A stretch of 41,050 nucleotides of DNA from assembly GCA_024648695.1 (NCBI GenBank), contig JACAVV010000013.1, positions 1-41,050 of the forward strand. The letters run 5' to 3'. Below the pieces are notes generated by a model, which saw only the letters and a list, made by a program, of their open reading frames with translations, did no database searches and was not told the origin of the DNA. Positions 1 through 9,330 of this stretch are shown piece after piece (within the stretch, counting starts at the first letter, position 1; every line of letters starts with the position of its first letter). Source of the stretch: Nitrospina sp. Lineage in GTDB: Bacteria; Nitrospinota; Nitrospinia; Nitrospinales; JACRGP01. Made by a program: the position numbers and the translations under genes.

Positions 1-56
1 CGTTTCCAAATCCACTTTTTATTTGCATCTTAAAGAGTGTGAGTTTAGGTTTAATC

Positions 57-76
57 ATAGAGATCAAGATCTCTAT
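57..76. repeat. perfect inverted repeat upstream of the HD gene
   Basis: Nine-base arms ATAGAGATC and GATCTCTAT are separated by AA. No T-run follows on the + strand, so it is not an obvious terminator. It could be an operator for the downstream HD/sirtuin pair or part of a 3' structure of an upstream gene outside the window. The rest of bases 1-217 is AT-rich and shows no convincing gene. Confidence 0.4.
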
Positions 77-217
77 AAATTGCTACTAAAAATCATCAAA
101 AAACGACCTCTTAACTAGTCTTGTACCGAAAATAATTTTGAGGGACCATTCTCCCACCCCGGCTTGAATGCTCTTTCAAGAAATGCTAAGGTTTGGCAAC
201 TATTAAAACTGGATTTC

Positions 218-871
218 ATGGAAACATATACGTCCCTCATTGAAGATACCAGAGACTTTGTAAAGAAAGAACTGGAAAACGACGCTTCCGGTCACGATTG
301 GTGGCATATTTTCAGAGTGTGCAACACGGCCAAAACCATAGCCCAGTCCGAGAGCGCGGATCTGACAGTGGTTGAACTGGCCGCGCTTTTGCACGATATC
401 GGCGACTGGAAATTCCATAACGGGGATGAAAGTGTGGGTCCCGCAAAAGCCTCCAAATGGCTGGTTGAAAACGATGTTCCTGACGCCATTATTTGCGCCG
501 TTTGCGACATCATTAAAACCCTGTCCTTTAAAGGAGCCAACGTCGCCACACCCATGTCGACCCTGGAAGGCAAGGTCGTGCAGGATGCCGACCGTCTGGA
601 TGCCATTGGCGCTATGGGAATCGCCCGTGCTTTTGCTTACGGGGGACACCACAACCGGTTGATTTACCATCCCGATCAGCCACCCGAACTGCACGATTCG
701 TTTGAAAAGTATAAAAGCAACAAGGGGCATTCGATCAATCATTTTTACGAAAAGCTCCTTCTACTGAAGGATCGTATGAATACAACCACCGGTAAGGCCA
801 TGGCGGAAGAACGCCACCAGTTCATGGAGCAGTATTTAAACCAGTTTTTTAAGGAATGGGATGGACACTGA
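218..871 (+). CDS. HD-domain phosphohydrolase (YedJ/YpgQ-like)
   Basis: A 217-residue soluble protein of the HD metal-dependent phosphohydrolase superfamily. The family pattern is visible: an N-terminal GHDWWHIFRV motif supplies the first His, HDIGDWKF supplies the His-Asp pair, and QDADRLDAIGAMGIARAF supplies the distal Asp and helix. This arrangement matches YedJ/YpgQ, for which B. subtilis YpgQ is a described nucleotide pyrophosphohydrolase; the substrate here is inferred at most. An in-frame TTG at 164 would add 18 residues, but homology in this family begins close to the ATG at 218, so that start is preferred; neither has a strong ribosome-binding site. Its stop overlaps the start of the sirtuin gene by 11 bases, implying co-translation. 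Confidence 0.85.
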   Translation: METYTSLIEDTRDFVKKELENDASGHDWWHIFRVCNTAKTIAQSESADLTVVELAALLHDIGDWKFHNGDESVGPAKASKWLVENDVPDAIICAVCDIIKTLSFKGANVATPMSTLEGKVVQDADRLDAIGAMGIARAFAYGGHHNRLIYHPDQPPELHDSFEKYKSNKGHSINHFYEKLLLLKDRMNTTTGKAMAEERHQFMEQYLNQFFKEWDGH

Positions 872-1682
872 AGAGCTGTTAAAAAGGTCGGCGGAACTGA
901 TATCAGAAGCGGGCCGGATTTTGTTCCTTACCAGTGCAGGAATGAGCGCCGACTCCAACATTCCCACGTTTCGGGACAAAGACGGTTATTGGCGGAACTT
1001 TCCTCCATTCAAGGAAAAAGGTTTGGAAGCGCAGGATCTGGCAAGTCCCTGGGCCTTTCGCAACGAACTCCCCCATGCCTGGGCGTTTTACGAGTGGCGA
1101 AGAAGGAATGCACACGAAAACCAGCCGCACGAGGGTTATCATATTCTCAACCGGTGGATTGCGGAATTTGCACAGGAGGGGTTTATACATACCACCAATA
1201 CTGATGGCTTTCACCTTCTCTCAGGTTGCAACCCGGACAGCGTGAAGGAAGTCCACGGATCCATGTGGCGTTTGCAATGCCTGGATGCATGCTGTTACGA
1301 GTTTTGGGACGATACCACGGTTCCCCTTTGCGAACTGAACCACGACACCATGATGGCTTCGGATTATCCTTTGTGTCCGCATTGCGGAAGCATTGCCCGT
1401 CCCCACATCCTGATGTTCGGAGACGGGGAATATGTGGGGCACTCCGAACAAGACCGTAACTTCAAACGGTTCCTGCAATTTCCCATTGATCTTGCAATCC
1501 TTGTGGGAAGTTCCGGGATGGTACCCACCAATGATTACATCGCCCTGCAGTTAAAGCAATCCGGCACCCAACTGATAAACATCAATCCTGACCCCTCGAC
1601 TAATTCCATCGCCAGTGCGGAATTGTTTTTACCTTTAAAAAGCCTGGAAGCTTTTCAAACTTTGGATAATTTAATAGGTTAA
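861..1682 (+). CDS. divergent Sir2-family NAD-dependent deacylase
   Basis: A 273-residue sirtuin-fold protein expected to use NAD+ to remove acyl groups from lysine or to transfer ADP-ribose. The NAD-binding segment reads TSAGMSADSNIPTFRDKDGYW, a variant of the usual GAGxSxxSGIPxFR. The catalytic region reads TTNTDGFHLLSG followed by EVHGSMW, which keeps the catalytic His and a variant of the QNxDxLH motif. Cysteines near residues 135-140 plus CPHCG form a plausible zinc site, and VGSSGMVPTND matches the later NAD-contacting loop. It is translationally coupled to the preceding HD hydrolase. The substitutions (Gly to Ser in the first motif, Gln-Asn-Ile to Thr-Asn-Thr) place it away from classical CobB, so the reaction is uncertain. 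Confidence 0.82.
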   Translation: MDTEELLKRSAELISEAGRILFLTSAGMSADSNIPTFRDKDGYWRNFPPFKEKGLEAQDLASPWAFRNELPHAWAFYEWRRRNAHENQPHEGYHILNRWIAEFAQEGFIHTTNTDGFHLLSGCNPDSVKEVHGSMWRLQCLDACCYEFWDDTTVPLCELNHDTMMASDYPLCPHCGSIARPHILMFGDGEYVGHSEQDRNFKRFLQFPIDLAILVGSSGMVPTNDYIALQLKQSGTQLININPDPSTNSIASAELFLPLKSLEAFQTLDNLIG

Positions 1683-1981
1683 CCTCCGGTCGTAAGGGTA
1701 AGGAATCAGATAGTTTTAACCCTTTCTCCGGGAGGGAGCGGTTTAGATTTTCTGTTTCCCAAACTCAAAGGCATTGATCCATAACCGGGGTTGGGTAAAA
1801 GACCTCCATTGAGTTGAAAGATATTAAACGCAACCTTACCCCTTTCAGGAAACATGATTGCAGGTGAGGCTTCAAATATAGTAAGCTTAAATAAAATATT
1901 TTGGTAGTATCAGGATTTCGAAGGCTCCTAAAAATAATAATTTTCACTTAAAACCTGGATAATACAATTAAGGAGAAAAAT
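1683..1981. other. intergenic region before the DUF1566 gene
   Basis: About 300 bases with no convincing gene. A GC-rich patch near 1719-1745 can fold imperfectly and may end the HD/sirtuin transcript. A 60-codon minus-strand frame here (1765-1947) has no ribosome-binding site or recognisable motif. A good ribosome-binding site (AAGGAG) lies at the 3' edge for the next gene. Confidence 0.4.
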
Positions 1982-2617
1982 ATGCCATCGGCCTTGCTCG
2001 CTTTGTTATTACTTATTTTCATTCCCAGTGGAGCGTTCGCTGAATGTTCTCAATCCGAAATTTGCCAAATGCTGGGCAAGCTCAATCATTTTGCCATTCT
2101 GGACAAGTGTCCCAATGCAGGCCCCAAATTAGTGGAGTGTAAAAAAGTTTCCGTAAAAAAACTGGAAGAATTAGCCACACCCAACTTTGTTGATAATAAA
2201 GATGGAACGATTACCGATACGGCCAATAAACTGCTTTGGATCAAAAAAGGCATTTTGAACAAAGTTTCCCTGAAAGATGCTAAAAAGTATGCCGAAACTG
2301 CTACCGTCGCGGGTAAATCCGGATGGCGTCTGCCCAAACTGGCAGAGTTGAAGACATTGGTTTATGATAAACGCGTTCTGAATGCCAGTGGAAAAAAGTC
2401 CTGGATCAATCCCCTTTTTGATGATGGAGTGGGACATTATTACTGGACTTCCACAACCTGTGCGGACATCACTGAAATTGAAGACCGGTATCAGAAAAAA
2501 ATATGCCAGCAGGGGGATGCCGGAGCCTGGCTGGTTCATTTCAACATCAATGCCATTTTCTGGCACCACACCAAAGCGGAAAATTACCATATCTGGCTCG
2601 TCCAAAACCTGGAATGA
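1982..2617 (+). CDS. secreted DUF1566 (Lcl C-terminal-like) protein
   Basis: A 211-residue protein with a clear signal peptide (LLALLLLIFIPSGAFA, cleaved before ECSQ near residue 20), so it is exported. The mature part carries a DUF1566 domain: VDNKDGTITDTANKLLW, then SGWRLPKLAELKTLV, and a late YYWTSTTC. This is the usual order of the N-G-T-D-x-x-T-L-W, WRLP and FWT blocks. Paired cysteines near the mature N-terminus (C21, C28, C44, C53) could form disulfides. The domain is frequent in bacterial exported proteins but has no assigned reaction. A strong AAGGAG site sits before the ATG and a terminator follows, so it is probably monocistronic. A second, cytoplasmic DUF1566 protein lies at 32424-32876. 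Confidence 0.8.
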   Translation: MPSALLALLLLIFIPSGAFAECSQSEICQMLGKLNHFAILDKCPNAGPKLVECKKVSVKKLEELATPNFVDNKDGTITDTANKLLWIKKGILNKVSLKDAKKYAETATVAGKSGWRLPKLAELKTLVYDKRVLNASGKKSWINPLFDDGVGHYYWTSTTCADITEIEDRYQKKICQQGDAGAWLVHFNINAIFWHHTKAENYHIWLVQNLE

Positions 2618-2632
2618 TCCTGTTACAGATTT

Positions 2633-2680
2633 ATAACGGAGTTGGGTCCAGATCAAGGGACTCGGCTCCGTTATTTTTTT
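2633..2680 (+). terminator. Rho-independent terminator after the DUF1566 gene
   Basis: A stem with outer arms ATAACGGAG and CTCCGTTAT continues inward through G-U pairs (TTGGGTCC against GGGACTCGG). It is followed by a run of seven T. It starts 16 bases after the stop codon. Confidence 0.85.
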
Positions 2681-2748
2681 AGGCTTCATCTTTTCACCAA
2701 AACTCTACCAGGATAAATCAGTCTTTTTAATATCCTTCCAGTCATTAT

Positions 2749-2808
2749 TATAAGAATGTGAAGTTCAAACGAAACTATTACCACGGTTTGAACATCCTTA
2801 TTCTTATA
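2749..2808. repeat. nested inverted repeat upstream of selO
   Basis: Outer arms TATAAGAAT and ATTCTTATA enclose inner arms GTTCAAAC (2763-2770) and GTTTGAAC (2785-2792), giving an interrupted 60-base dyad. There is no T-run, so it reads more like a regulatory dyad or a leader RNA fold than a terminator. It ends about 58 bases before the selO start. Confidence 0.45.
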
Positions 2809-2866
2809 TATCATCTGCCTGAATACAGGTTTACTTTCCGGACATTGGGAAAACACCTTCCACCTT

Positions 2867-4351
2867 ATGAATGCTCTTGACGAACTGAATATTGTGAATA
2901 AATTCTCCGAATTGGGAGAAGACTTCTTTCAAAGAAAGAATCCTGACACCGCTACCGAACCCTATTTAGTCAGTTTCAATCCGGAAGGAGCACGTTTACT
3001 GGATTTGTCCCCGGAGCAGGCGGAATCAAAGGATTTCATTGAAACTTTTGCCGGAAACCAGATTCCCGCGAAATCCGATCCCCTGGCGATGGTGTATTCC
3101 GGCTATCAGTTTGGGGTTTATAATCCCCAACTGGGAGATGGACGAGGCATCCTGTTAGGTGAAGTGATTAACGAGGCCGGGCAAAGCTGGGACCTTTACC
3201 TTAAGGGAGCGGGTCCTACACGGTTTGCCCGCGGATTCGATGGCCGTGCGACTTTGCGTTCATCCATCAGGGAATACCTGTGTGGGGAAGCGATGTATGG
3301 CCTGGGAATACCTACCACCCGGTCGTTGGCTATCGTGGGTATAAGAGATTTAATTTACCGCGAAATGCCGGAGCTGGCGGCAGTGTTGGTGCGATTGTCT
3401 CCGTCCCATATACGTTTTGGAAGCTTTGAATACTTCTATCATACCCAACGCCCTCATAAAGTGACGGCGCTGATGGATTTTGTGATTCAGCAGTATTTTC
3501 CTGATTTTATCCATGAGACGGATAAATACCGTTTAACATTCAGGGAAATCATCGATTGCACAGCCCGGACCATCTCACAATGGCAGGCGGTGGGTTTTGG
3601 TCATGGGGTGATGAACACTGATAATATGTCCATTCTTGGCCTAACCTTTGATTACGGCCCCTTTGGGTTCATGGATATATATAATCCGCAATTCATTCCC
3701 AATCATTCAGACACCCATGGTCGCTATTCGTTTTTCAGGCAGGCTGAAATCGCTTACTGGAACCTCAGCAAACTGGGTGTGACCTTAAGGCATTTGATCG
3801 CTCCAGAGGACATTAATAGCGATCTTGATGAATTTCAACCGCGCTTCAATCAATATTACCGCCTCCTGATGGCTGAAAAAATGGGTCTCGCTATCACCGA
3901 CGAAGAGTTTCGCGAACTGGTGCGAAACATGTTCAATCTGCTTTTTTCCGCGAAACTGGATTACAGTAATTTTATGAGGAATCTGTCTGATTTTCCTTCA
4001 AAAGATTCCGGAAGTTTTTCAGCGGGAGAGGTTTCTTCGAGCGACTGGGCTCCCTGGTTCAAACATTACAGGAAGTTGATTAACCGGGAAGAACCGGACG
4101 ATGAAGAACGAAAACAACGTATGGATAATGCCAATCCAAAGTTTATTTTAAGAAACTACCTTGCCCAGAGGGCTATCGATAAAGCCCTCAAGGAATCTGA
4201 TTTTAGCGAGATCGAACGGCTGAGAATTCTGCTACAAAATCCTTTCAAGGACCAACTTGACCTGTTTGAAAAACATGGCATCGATCCCGAGTTTTATTCT
4301 GCCGACACCCCGGAATCCTTGACCGGGATACAGGTAAGCTGTTCAGCCTGA
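2867..4351 (+). CDS. selO: protein adenylyltransferase SelO (YdiU family)
   Basis: A 494-residue SelO pseudokinase, known to transfer AMP from ATP to Ser/Thr/Tyr of target proteins and linked to redox stress. Recognisable blocks are SGYQFGVYNPQLGDGRG, LYLKGAGPTRFARGFDGRA (the ATP-site lysine and arginine region), RSSIREYLCGEAMYGLGIPTTRSL, and GVMNTDNMSILGLTFDYGP with the metal-binding Asn/Asp. The protein ends in VSCSA. This keeps the conserved near-terminal Cys of bacterial SelO (VSCSS in E. coli), the position held by selenocysteine in animal homologues. It is full length for the family. The ATG at 2867 gives the expected N-terminus despite a weak ribosome-binding site. It stands alone, with a dyad symmetry element upstream. 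Confidence 0.93.
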   Translation: MNALDELNIVNKFSELGEDFFQRKNPDTATEPYLVSFNPEGARLLDLSPEQAESKDFIETFAGNQIPAKSDPLAMVYSGYQFGVYNPQLGDGRGILLGEVINEAGQSWDLYLKGAGPTRFARGFDGRATLRSSIREYLCGEAMYGLGIPTTRSLAIVGIRDLIYREMPELAAVLVRLSPSHIRFGSFEYFYHTQRPHKVTALMDFVIQQYFPDFIHETDKYRLTFREIIDCTARTISQWQAVGFGHGVMNTDNMSILGLTFDYGPFGFMDIYNPQFIPNHSDTHGRYSFFRQAEIAYWNLSKLGVTLRHLIAPEDINSDLDEFQPRFNQYYRLLMAEKMGLAITDEEFRELVRNMFNLLFSAKLDYSNFMRNLSDFPSKDSGSFSAGEVSSSDWAPWFKHYRKLINREEPDDEERKQRMDNANPKFILRNYLAQRAIDKALKESDFSEIERLRILLQNPFKDQLDLFEKHGIDPEFYSADTPESLTGIQVSCSA

Positions 4352-4442
4352 ATTCAGTATAAAATTTTCAGCAATTTGTTTAACCCGGGGGCTTCAATCA
4401 CCCTCCGAACTAAAAATTCACTCCATTTAAAGGAATCCTGAT

Positions 4443-4673
4443 ATGATCGTTATGGAAGGAGAAATCACAGAAGTCTCTTGTCCCCCGAATAAAGCCGACC
4501 AGTACCGCAACCTGACCATTTGGCTTCCGGAAACTGAGGATCACATAGAATTCACCGTGTTTTTGACTCAATTTAAGGAAGCGGGTATGAAGGAAGGTGA
4601 TAAAATAAAGCTACAAATCGATAAGGCTTTTGATATCGACGAATTTGCACAAAACCTGTTCCAGGGACGCTAG
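4443..4673 (+). CDS. small conserved-looking protein of unknown function
   Basis: A 76-residue acidic protein that I do not recognise. Alternating hydrophobic stretches (GEITEVSC, NLTIWLP, HIEFTVFL, DKIKLQI) suggest a small beta-barrel such as an OB-like fold, but this is only an impression of secondary structure. An AAGGAA site lies close to the ATG at 4443; a second ATG three codons later is an alternative. The gene sits 28 bases before thiL on the same strand and may be co-transcribed with it. There is no signal peptide or membrane segment. Confidence 0.65.
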   Translation: MIVMEGEITEVSCPPNKADQYRNLTIWLPETEDHIEFTVFLTQFKEAGMKEGDKIKLQIDKAFDIDEFAQNLFQGR

Positions 4674-4701
4674 ACCGGTCACCCGACAATAAAACTCCAA
4701 A

Positions 4702-5721
4702 ATGGATTTGAAGCGCATAGGAGAATTTGGCCTCATTGACCGTTTGACAAAACGGAACGGCTTCCCCAATTCGAAACTGGACATTGGAATTGGCGACGAT
4801 TGCGCTGTTTTCAAACCATCGCCAGGTAAAAGGCAGGTCGTCACTACCGATGCCTTGATTGAACATATTCATTTTAATTTATCCACCATCACCCCCTACC
4901 AGTTGGGGTGGAAGTCCCTCGCAGTCAATCTCAGTGATATTGCCGCCATGGGGGGAGTGCCCCGATTCGCATTTTTGTCCCTGGGCATCCCGACGCATTG
5001 TGACGTAACGTTTCTGGACTCGTTTTCAAAAGGGTTTCATGATTTGGCAGGGAAATATGAGGTGGAACTGGCAGGAGGCGATACCACCCGGTCCTTAAAC
5101 GATTTATTCATCAATGTGACGCTCATTGGCGAGGTCTCCTCCAAAAAGTTTTTTTGCCGAAAGGGGGCGCAAGAAGATGACGCCCTTTTCGTCAGCGGGG
5201 ACCTTGGCGACTCTGCCCTGGGTTTGGAATTATTGCAAACTCCCGGCAAATCCTGGATCGCGAGTAAAACGGCCAGAGCCCAATTGATTCGAAAGCACAC
5301 TCAACCCGAACCCAGGGTCAATCTGGCCCGGGAATTGGTCTCCTGTAACGTAAAAATTACATCCATGATTGATATCAGTGACGGCCTGGCGCAAGATTTG
5401 GGCCATATCTGCAAAGCCAATTCTCTGGGCGCCCAACTGTGGGAACAAGAGTTGCCTTCTTCACCTGCACTCCGTAAAGTATGCAGATCCAATAATTTGA
5501 ACCCAATGAGTTACATTTTGGGGGGAGGAGAAGATTATGAATTGCTATTTACAAGCCCTTCCAAAGATGCTAAAAAAGTATTAAGACATTTCCAAAAAGC
5601 TGAGGTTTCGGTTTCACAAATAGGGGTTATGTTGGCTTCGCCGAAAAAGCTGACCCTGGTCGGGGAAAATGACCGCGAAGTGAATATCAATTCCATAAAG
5701 GGTTTTGACCATTTTAAATAA
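4702..5721 (+). CDS. thiL: thiamine-monophosphate kinase ThiL
   Basis: A 339-residue enzyme that phosphorylates thiamine monophosphate with ATP to make thiamine diphosphate, the last step of cofactor synthesis. The family signatures are complete: RIGEFGLIDRL at the N-terminus, the GIGDDCAV metal-binding motif, TTDALIEHIHF, and SLAVNLSDIAAMGG. Later come AGGDTTRS, DISDGLAQDLGHI and GGGEDYELLF, so the AIRS-like N- and C-terminal domains are both present. Length is typical. No TPP riboswitch-like structure is visible in the short space upstream. A weak dyad (TTCATT/AATGAA, about 5730-5751, then CTTTTAATT) lies downstream and may slow transcription. Confidence 0.95.
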   Translation: MDLKRIGEFGLIDRLTKRNGFPNSKLDIGIGDDCAVFKPSPGKRQVVTTDALIEHIHFNLSTITPYQLGWKSLAVNLSDIAAMGGVPRFAFLSLGIPTHCDVTFLDSFSKGFHDLAGKYEVELAGGDTTRSLNDLFINVTLIGEVSSKKFFCRKGAQEDDALFVSGDLGDSALGLELLQTPGKSWIASKTARAQLIRKHTQPEPRVNLARELVSCNVKITSMIDISDGLAQDLGHICKANSLGAQLWEQELPSSPALRKVCRSNNLNPMSYILGGGEDYELLFTSPSKDAKKVLRHFQKAEVSVSQIGVMLASPKKLTLVGENDREVNINSIKGFDHFK

Positions 5722-5813
5722 GATCCATTCATTTCTCCTTCTAGGAATGAACTTTTAATTATGAATAAAGTCGTGAAACTGGTCCCAGCATTCTCGGGGG
5801 TTACTTAAATACC

Positions 5814-7118
5814 TTGGACGAGTCATTTTTACCCCGTCTGATCATATTATTTGTCTTGTTGGTTTTATCCGCTTTTTTTGCGGCCTGCGAAGCGGCCTTT
5901 TTCTCTTTGAGCTCAATTCAGCTCAACTCCTTAAAAGAGTCTCAGGGGCGTCGCGGTTTACTGGTGAATGATCTTTTAGCGCACCCCAAAGACCTCCTGA
6001 TTACAATTTATATTGGCAACGAGGTGGTCAATGTCGCTGTGGCGGCGGTAACAACCTCCATTGCATTAAAGATTTTTGGAAACTCCGGGGTTGCTATTGC
6101 CATCGGCCTGGGAACTTTTTTGATCCTGTTATTTGGCGAAATTGTGCCAAAGACATTGGCCTTGAAGTTTTCCGAGTCCTACGCCCTGTCCTCTGCCTTT
6201 CCGCTCCACATTTTTTCCAGAGTGGTCCAGCCCATCCAAAGGTTGTTCAGTCGCATTGCCGGCTCTCTTATTACCCTATTGGGAATCAACACTACGGCTC
6301 CCATCAAATATGGCATGACGGAACAGGAGTTCCGCACCCTTGTAGAACTTGGCGAGGGTGAAGGGGTGTTACATGCAGAAGAGCGTGAAATGATCCATAA
6401 TGTCATCGAATTCGGAGACACTACGGCGGGTGAAATCATGACTCCTAAAATTGACATGTTTACCATTTCTGCCGAGGAAGAAATGGAAGAAATTTTGCCA
6501 CAGATAATGAAGAATTTTTACTCCCGCGTCCCCGTAATCGACCAGGATGGAGAATCCATTGCCGGAATTTTGTACACCAAGGATCTGAACCGCCACAAGA
6601 ACCTGCCCAGGGAAAAGTTTAAATTAAAAAGTATATTGCACCCTGCCCTCTTCATTCCAGAGTCCAAAAAAATCAAAGAACTTCTGGATGAATTCAAAAA
6701 ACAAAAGAAGCATTTAGCCATTGTTTTGGATGAATATGGAAGCGTTTCCGGTCTGGTCACTCTCGAAGATATCGTCGAAGAGCTGGTTGGGGAAATTGAC
6801 AGCGAAATGCGAATGGAGTCAGATAACATCACTCAAGTTAACAGCACCACCTATAACCTCTCATCAAAATGCAGTCTTTCGGAGTTCAACAGCCAATTCA
6901 GTTCGGAGTTGCCAGAAAAGGATTTTGATACGGTAGGCGGCTTTGTGTTCGACCTGTTTGGAAGGGTTCCCCGGTTTGGCGAAACGGCAACTCATGGAAA
7001 TTTTAAATTCCAGATCCAAAAAATGAAAGGGCCGCGTATCATGGCCGTGCAATTATCGTTGCTGAACCATGAGGCTCCGTCGGAAGTACCAAAACCTAAC
7101 GAAGAGGTTCCAAGCTGA
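5814..7118 (+). CDS. CNNM/CorC-type membrane protein with CBS pair (first of two)
   Basis: A 434-residue inner-membrane protein of the HlyC/CorC (CNNM) family, implicated in Mg2+ and other divalent-ion homeostasis. Residues 1-160 hold hydrophobic segments with the DUF21 signature (FFAACEAAFFSLSSIQL, then GEIVPKTLAL). Residues about 205-330 are a CBS pair, including GEIMTPKIDMFTI and LDEYGSVSGLVTLEDIVEELVG. The C-terminal transporter-associated domain contains the usual DTVGGFVF block. The start is a TTG at 5814, because no ATG or GTG occurs nearby and the membrane domain begins immediately; GGGGG 13 bases upstream is a poor ribosome-binding site. Its TGA overlaps the next gene's ATG by one base. 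Confidence 0.9.
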   Translation: MDESFLPRLIILFVLLVLSAFFAACEAAFFSLSSIQLNSLKESQGRRGLLVNDLLAHPKDLLITIYIGNEVVNVAVAAVTTSIALKIFGNSGVAIAIGLGTFLILLFGEIVPKTLALKFSESYALSSAFPLHIFSRVVQPIQRLFSRIAGSLITLLGINTTAPIKYGMTEQEFRTLVELGEGEGVLHAEEREMIHNVIEFGDTTAGEIMTPKIDMFTISAEEEMEEILPQIMKNFYSRVPVIDQDGESIAGILYTKDLNRHKNLPREKFKLKSILHPALFIPESKKIKELLDEFKKQKKHLAIVLDEYGSVSGLVTLEDIVEELVGEIDSEMRMESDNITQVNSTTYNLSSKCSLSEFNSQFSSELPEKDFDTVGGFVFDLFGRVPRFGETATHGNFKFQIQKMKGPRIMAVQLSLLNHEAPSEVPKPNEEVPS

Positions 7119-8380
7119 TGGATCTTGGTTCCACATTGCTTTGGGTGGGTATTTGTATTTTATTTGAAGCATTTTTCTCCGGCACCGAGCTTGCCGTCAT
7201 TTCACTCAACCGGGTGAACATTCAAAAAAAAGCCGATGAGGGCAATACCTCCGCTCAAAAAGTCCAGGAACTTTTAAAAAATCCGGAACGGATTTTTTCC
7301 ACAACCTCTCTTGGAACCAATCTTGCCGTCGTTACCAGCACTTCATTATTTGCGGCGTTCATGGTGAATCAGTTCGCTGAAAAAGGGGATATGTACGCCA
7401 CCCTGATTTTATCGCCGATCATTCTTTTCGGAGGAGAAATTGTCCCCAAATTGATTGTAAGCAACCGGGCCAATTCCACAATCCTGGTCTTAGTTCACCC
7501 GCTAAATTTCTTCTGTAAAATTTTTACTCCGGTGTTAAAAGTTTTTGGATTTTTCACCGAATTGCTCCTGAAACCTTTCAAGGGTCTGACAGAGTACAAA
7601 AACCCCCTGTTCAGCAGAGACCAGATTCAACAGGTGGTGGGACCCGGTTCCCAATCTACTGATCTGGGAGTGGTCGAACGCAAGATCATTCATAAAATTT
7701 TCAATTTTGGTGAAATCACCGTCGAGCAATGCATGGTGCCCCTGGTCCAGGTGGTGGCCATCAAAGACACAGCCACTCTCGAAGAATCACATGAACTGGC
7801 CAACTCTTCCGAGTATTCCCGGCTCCCGGTTTTCCATGAACGTATGTTCAATATGACCGGTATATTGAACACCTTCGATTTAATCAACCTTCCGATCGAT
7901 AACACACCCATCACCAACCTCATTCGACCGGCCTATTACGTCCCTCCCAACAAAAAGATTGACGGCCTGCTAAAGGGCCTTCAAAAAAGGGGACTGCACA
8001 TGGCAATTGTCGTGGATGAGTATGGGGGATGTATCGGCATTATCACCATTGAGGATGTGCTTGAGGAAATCGTTGGAGAAATTGAAGACGAGTTTGATAA
8101 ACCTGAGAAACTCTATAAACCTTACTCTGATGGGGGCTATTTGATTGATGGGGAAATGGGGATTGATTCGATCAATGAGGATCTGGGATTAAATCTTCCC
8201 AAGGGAGACTACGAAACGTTAGGGGGCTTGATCATTGAAAAGCTGGAAAAAATTCCCTCCCCCGGTGAACAGGTAACGGTGGAAGGCTATCGGCTCACTG
8301 TAAAAGATACAAGTAAGCGAAAAATCAACTCCATCATTGTTCGCGAAATAAAAAACAATGGTAACCAGGACGCCGGGTAA
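7118..8380 (+). CDS. CNNM/CorC-type membrane protein with CBS pair (second of two)
   Basis: A 420-residue paralogue of the preceding gene with the same order of parts. It has a DUF21 membrane domain ([16 protein letters not shown] at the N-terminus, [10 protein letters not shown]), a CBS pair ([13 protein letters not shown] and [22 protein letters not shown]), and a C-terminal domain with [20 protein letters not shown]. The ATG lies inside the TGA of the upstream gene (TGATG), a classic coupling arrangement, so the two proteins are probably made in fixed ratio and may form a heteromer. The sequences differ enough to be an old duplication. The ion handled cannot be told from sequence. Confidence 0.9.
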   Translation: MDLGSTLLWVGICILFEAFFSGTELAVISLNRVNIQKKADEGNTSAQKVQELLKNPERIFSTTSLGTNLAVVTSTSLFAAFMVNQFAEKGDMYATLILSPIILFGGEIVPKLIVSNRANSTILVLVHPLNFFCKIFTPVLKVFGFFTELLLKPFKGLTEYKNPLFSRDQIQQVVGPGSQSTDLGVVERKIIHKIFNFGEITVEQCMVPLVQVVAIKDTATLEESHELANSSEYSRLPVFHERMFNMTGILNTFDLINLPIDNTPITNLIRPAYYVPPNKKIDGLLKGLQKRGLHMAIVVDEYGGCIGIITIEDVLEEIVGEIEDEFDKPEKLYKPYSDGGYLIDGEMGIDSINEDLGLNLPKGDYETLGGLIIEKLEKIPSPGEQVTVEGYRLTVKDTSKRKINSIIVREIKNNGNQDAG

Positions 8381-8400
8381 TCAGCAATCTGGATAATACC

Positions 8401-9132
8401 CTACAACCCCCGTTTTTTTTCCAGTTCGCGATAAGCCGATTGAATTTCCAAAAATTTCACGTGGGCCTGTTCAGCAAGATCCGCTCCCAAATGGGAAACG
8501 GTGTCCGGATGATATTCTCTTGCCAATTGGCGGTAGGCCTTACGTATTTCCGTATCAGAGGCCGATGAAGTCAGGCCCAGGACACTATAGGGCGTTTTCA
8601 GGAGGAACAAACCGTATTTGTCGCGTATTCGGTTATGATCATCATAAGAAACCCCCAGCGCATCGGACAACGTTTTCAGGTCTTTTTGCAAATCTTCATT
8701 TAAGCGGGTTTCTGATGTTCCTACCAGTGCAACCTGGTAAGCAAGCCCCAATAACAGGATGAGGTACAAATTTCCACTGGCTTGGCGATATTGGGTTACC
8801 AGGGGCTCAATTGCCGGATTCACTCTTTGTGTTTCGCGAATAATAGTTGAAATTTGTTGGGAGCCATCTTCCTTCACTCCAAGGTTTTTCTCCAGGAATC
8901 GAAAAATGATATTCGATTCCAGGGACGTCACCCCCCCTTTAGATTTAGCGATTCGGCTTAATAAAGCAACCAGCGAAAATACAAACATAGGCCTGTTTTT
9001 CAGTCCCGGAAGATTTTTATTGAATACCTTTGCCCATTTTTTGGACGCAAAATGTTCAATCGCTCCACCTACAATGGCTCCTAAGGGACCTCCCCGAAGG
9101 AAACCCAAACCTGCTCCAACCCACCAGGACAT
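8401..9132 (-). CDS. DjlA-like membrane co-chaperone (TerB-like plus J domain)
   Basis: A 243-residue protein with a Gly-rich hydrophobic N-terminus ([20 protein letters not shown]) of the kind that anchors DjlA in the inner membrane. A helical TerB/DjlA-like middle covers about residues 50-165. A C-terminal J domain covers about 180-243 and contains the [12 protein letters not shown] motif with intact HPD, which stimulates DnaK. The order anchor-TerB-J is that of DjlA. It converges on the CNNM pair with only 20 bases between the stops and no clear terminator. The J-domain call is firm; the DjlA name is from architecture. Confidence 0.85.
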   Translation of the reverse strand: MSWWVGAGLGFLRGGPLGAIVGGAIEHFASKKWAKVFNKNLPGLKNRPMFVFSLVALLSRIAKSKGGVTSLESNIIFRFLEKNLGVKEDGSQQISTIIRETQRVNPAIEPLVTQYRQASGNLYLILLLGLAYQVALVGTSETRLNEDLQKDLKTLSDALGVSYDDHNRIRDKYGLFLLKTPYSVLGLTSSASDTEIRKAYRQLAREYHPDTVSHLGADLAEQAHVKFLEIQSAYRELEKKRGL

Positions 9133-9330
9133 TTAACCAGACCACCTTCTTAAATAAGATTCGTTCACAAGCTGACAGACCATCCTTCCCTTCCCTGGAC
9201 TCAATGTGGACACAGCCTTTTCAAGATGGTATTCTGCCGCCGTCTTTAACATTTTTCCAATAAAAAGTTTCCCGGTAAAATTTCCAGAAAAAATTAACCT
9301 TTATCTTGATTATTTTGAGGGTATCCATTC

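Noticed and set aside
1765-1947. 60-codon minus-strand frame in the spacer before the DUF1566 gene
   Set aside because: No ribosome-binding site, no motif, and it sits in AT-rich spacer DNA.
4674-4701. TPP riboswitch before thiL
   Set aside because: Only 28 bases separate thiL from the preceding gene, and no THI-box-like sequence is visible there or further upstream.
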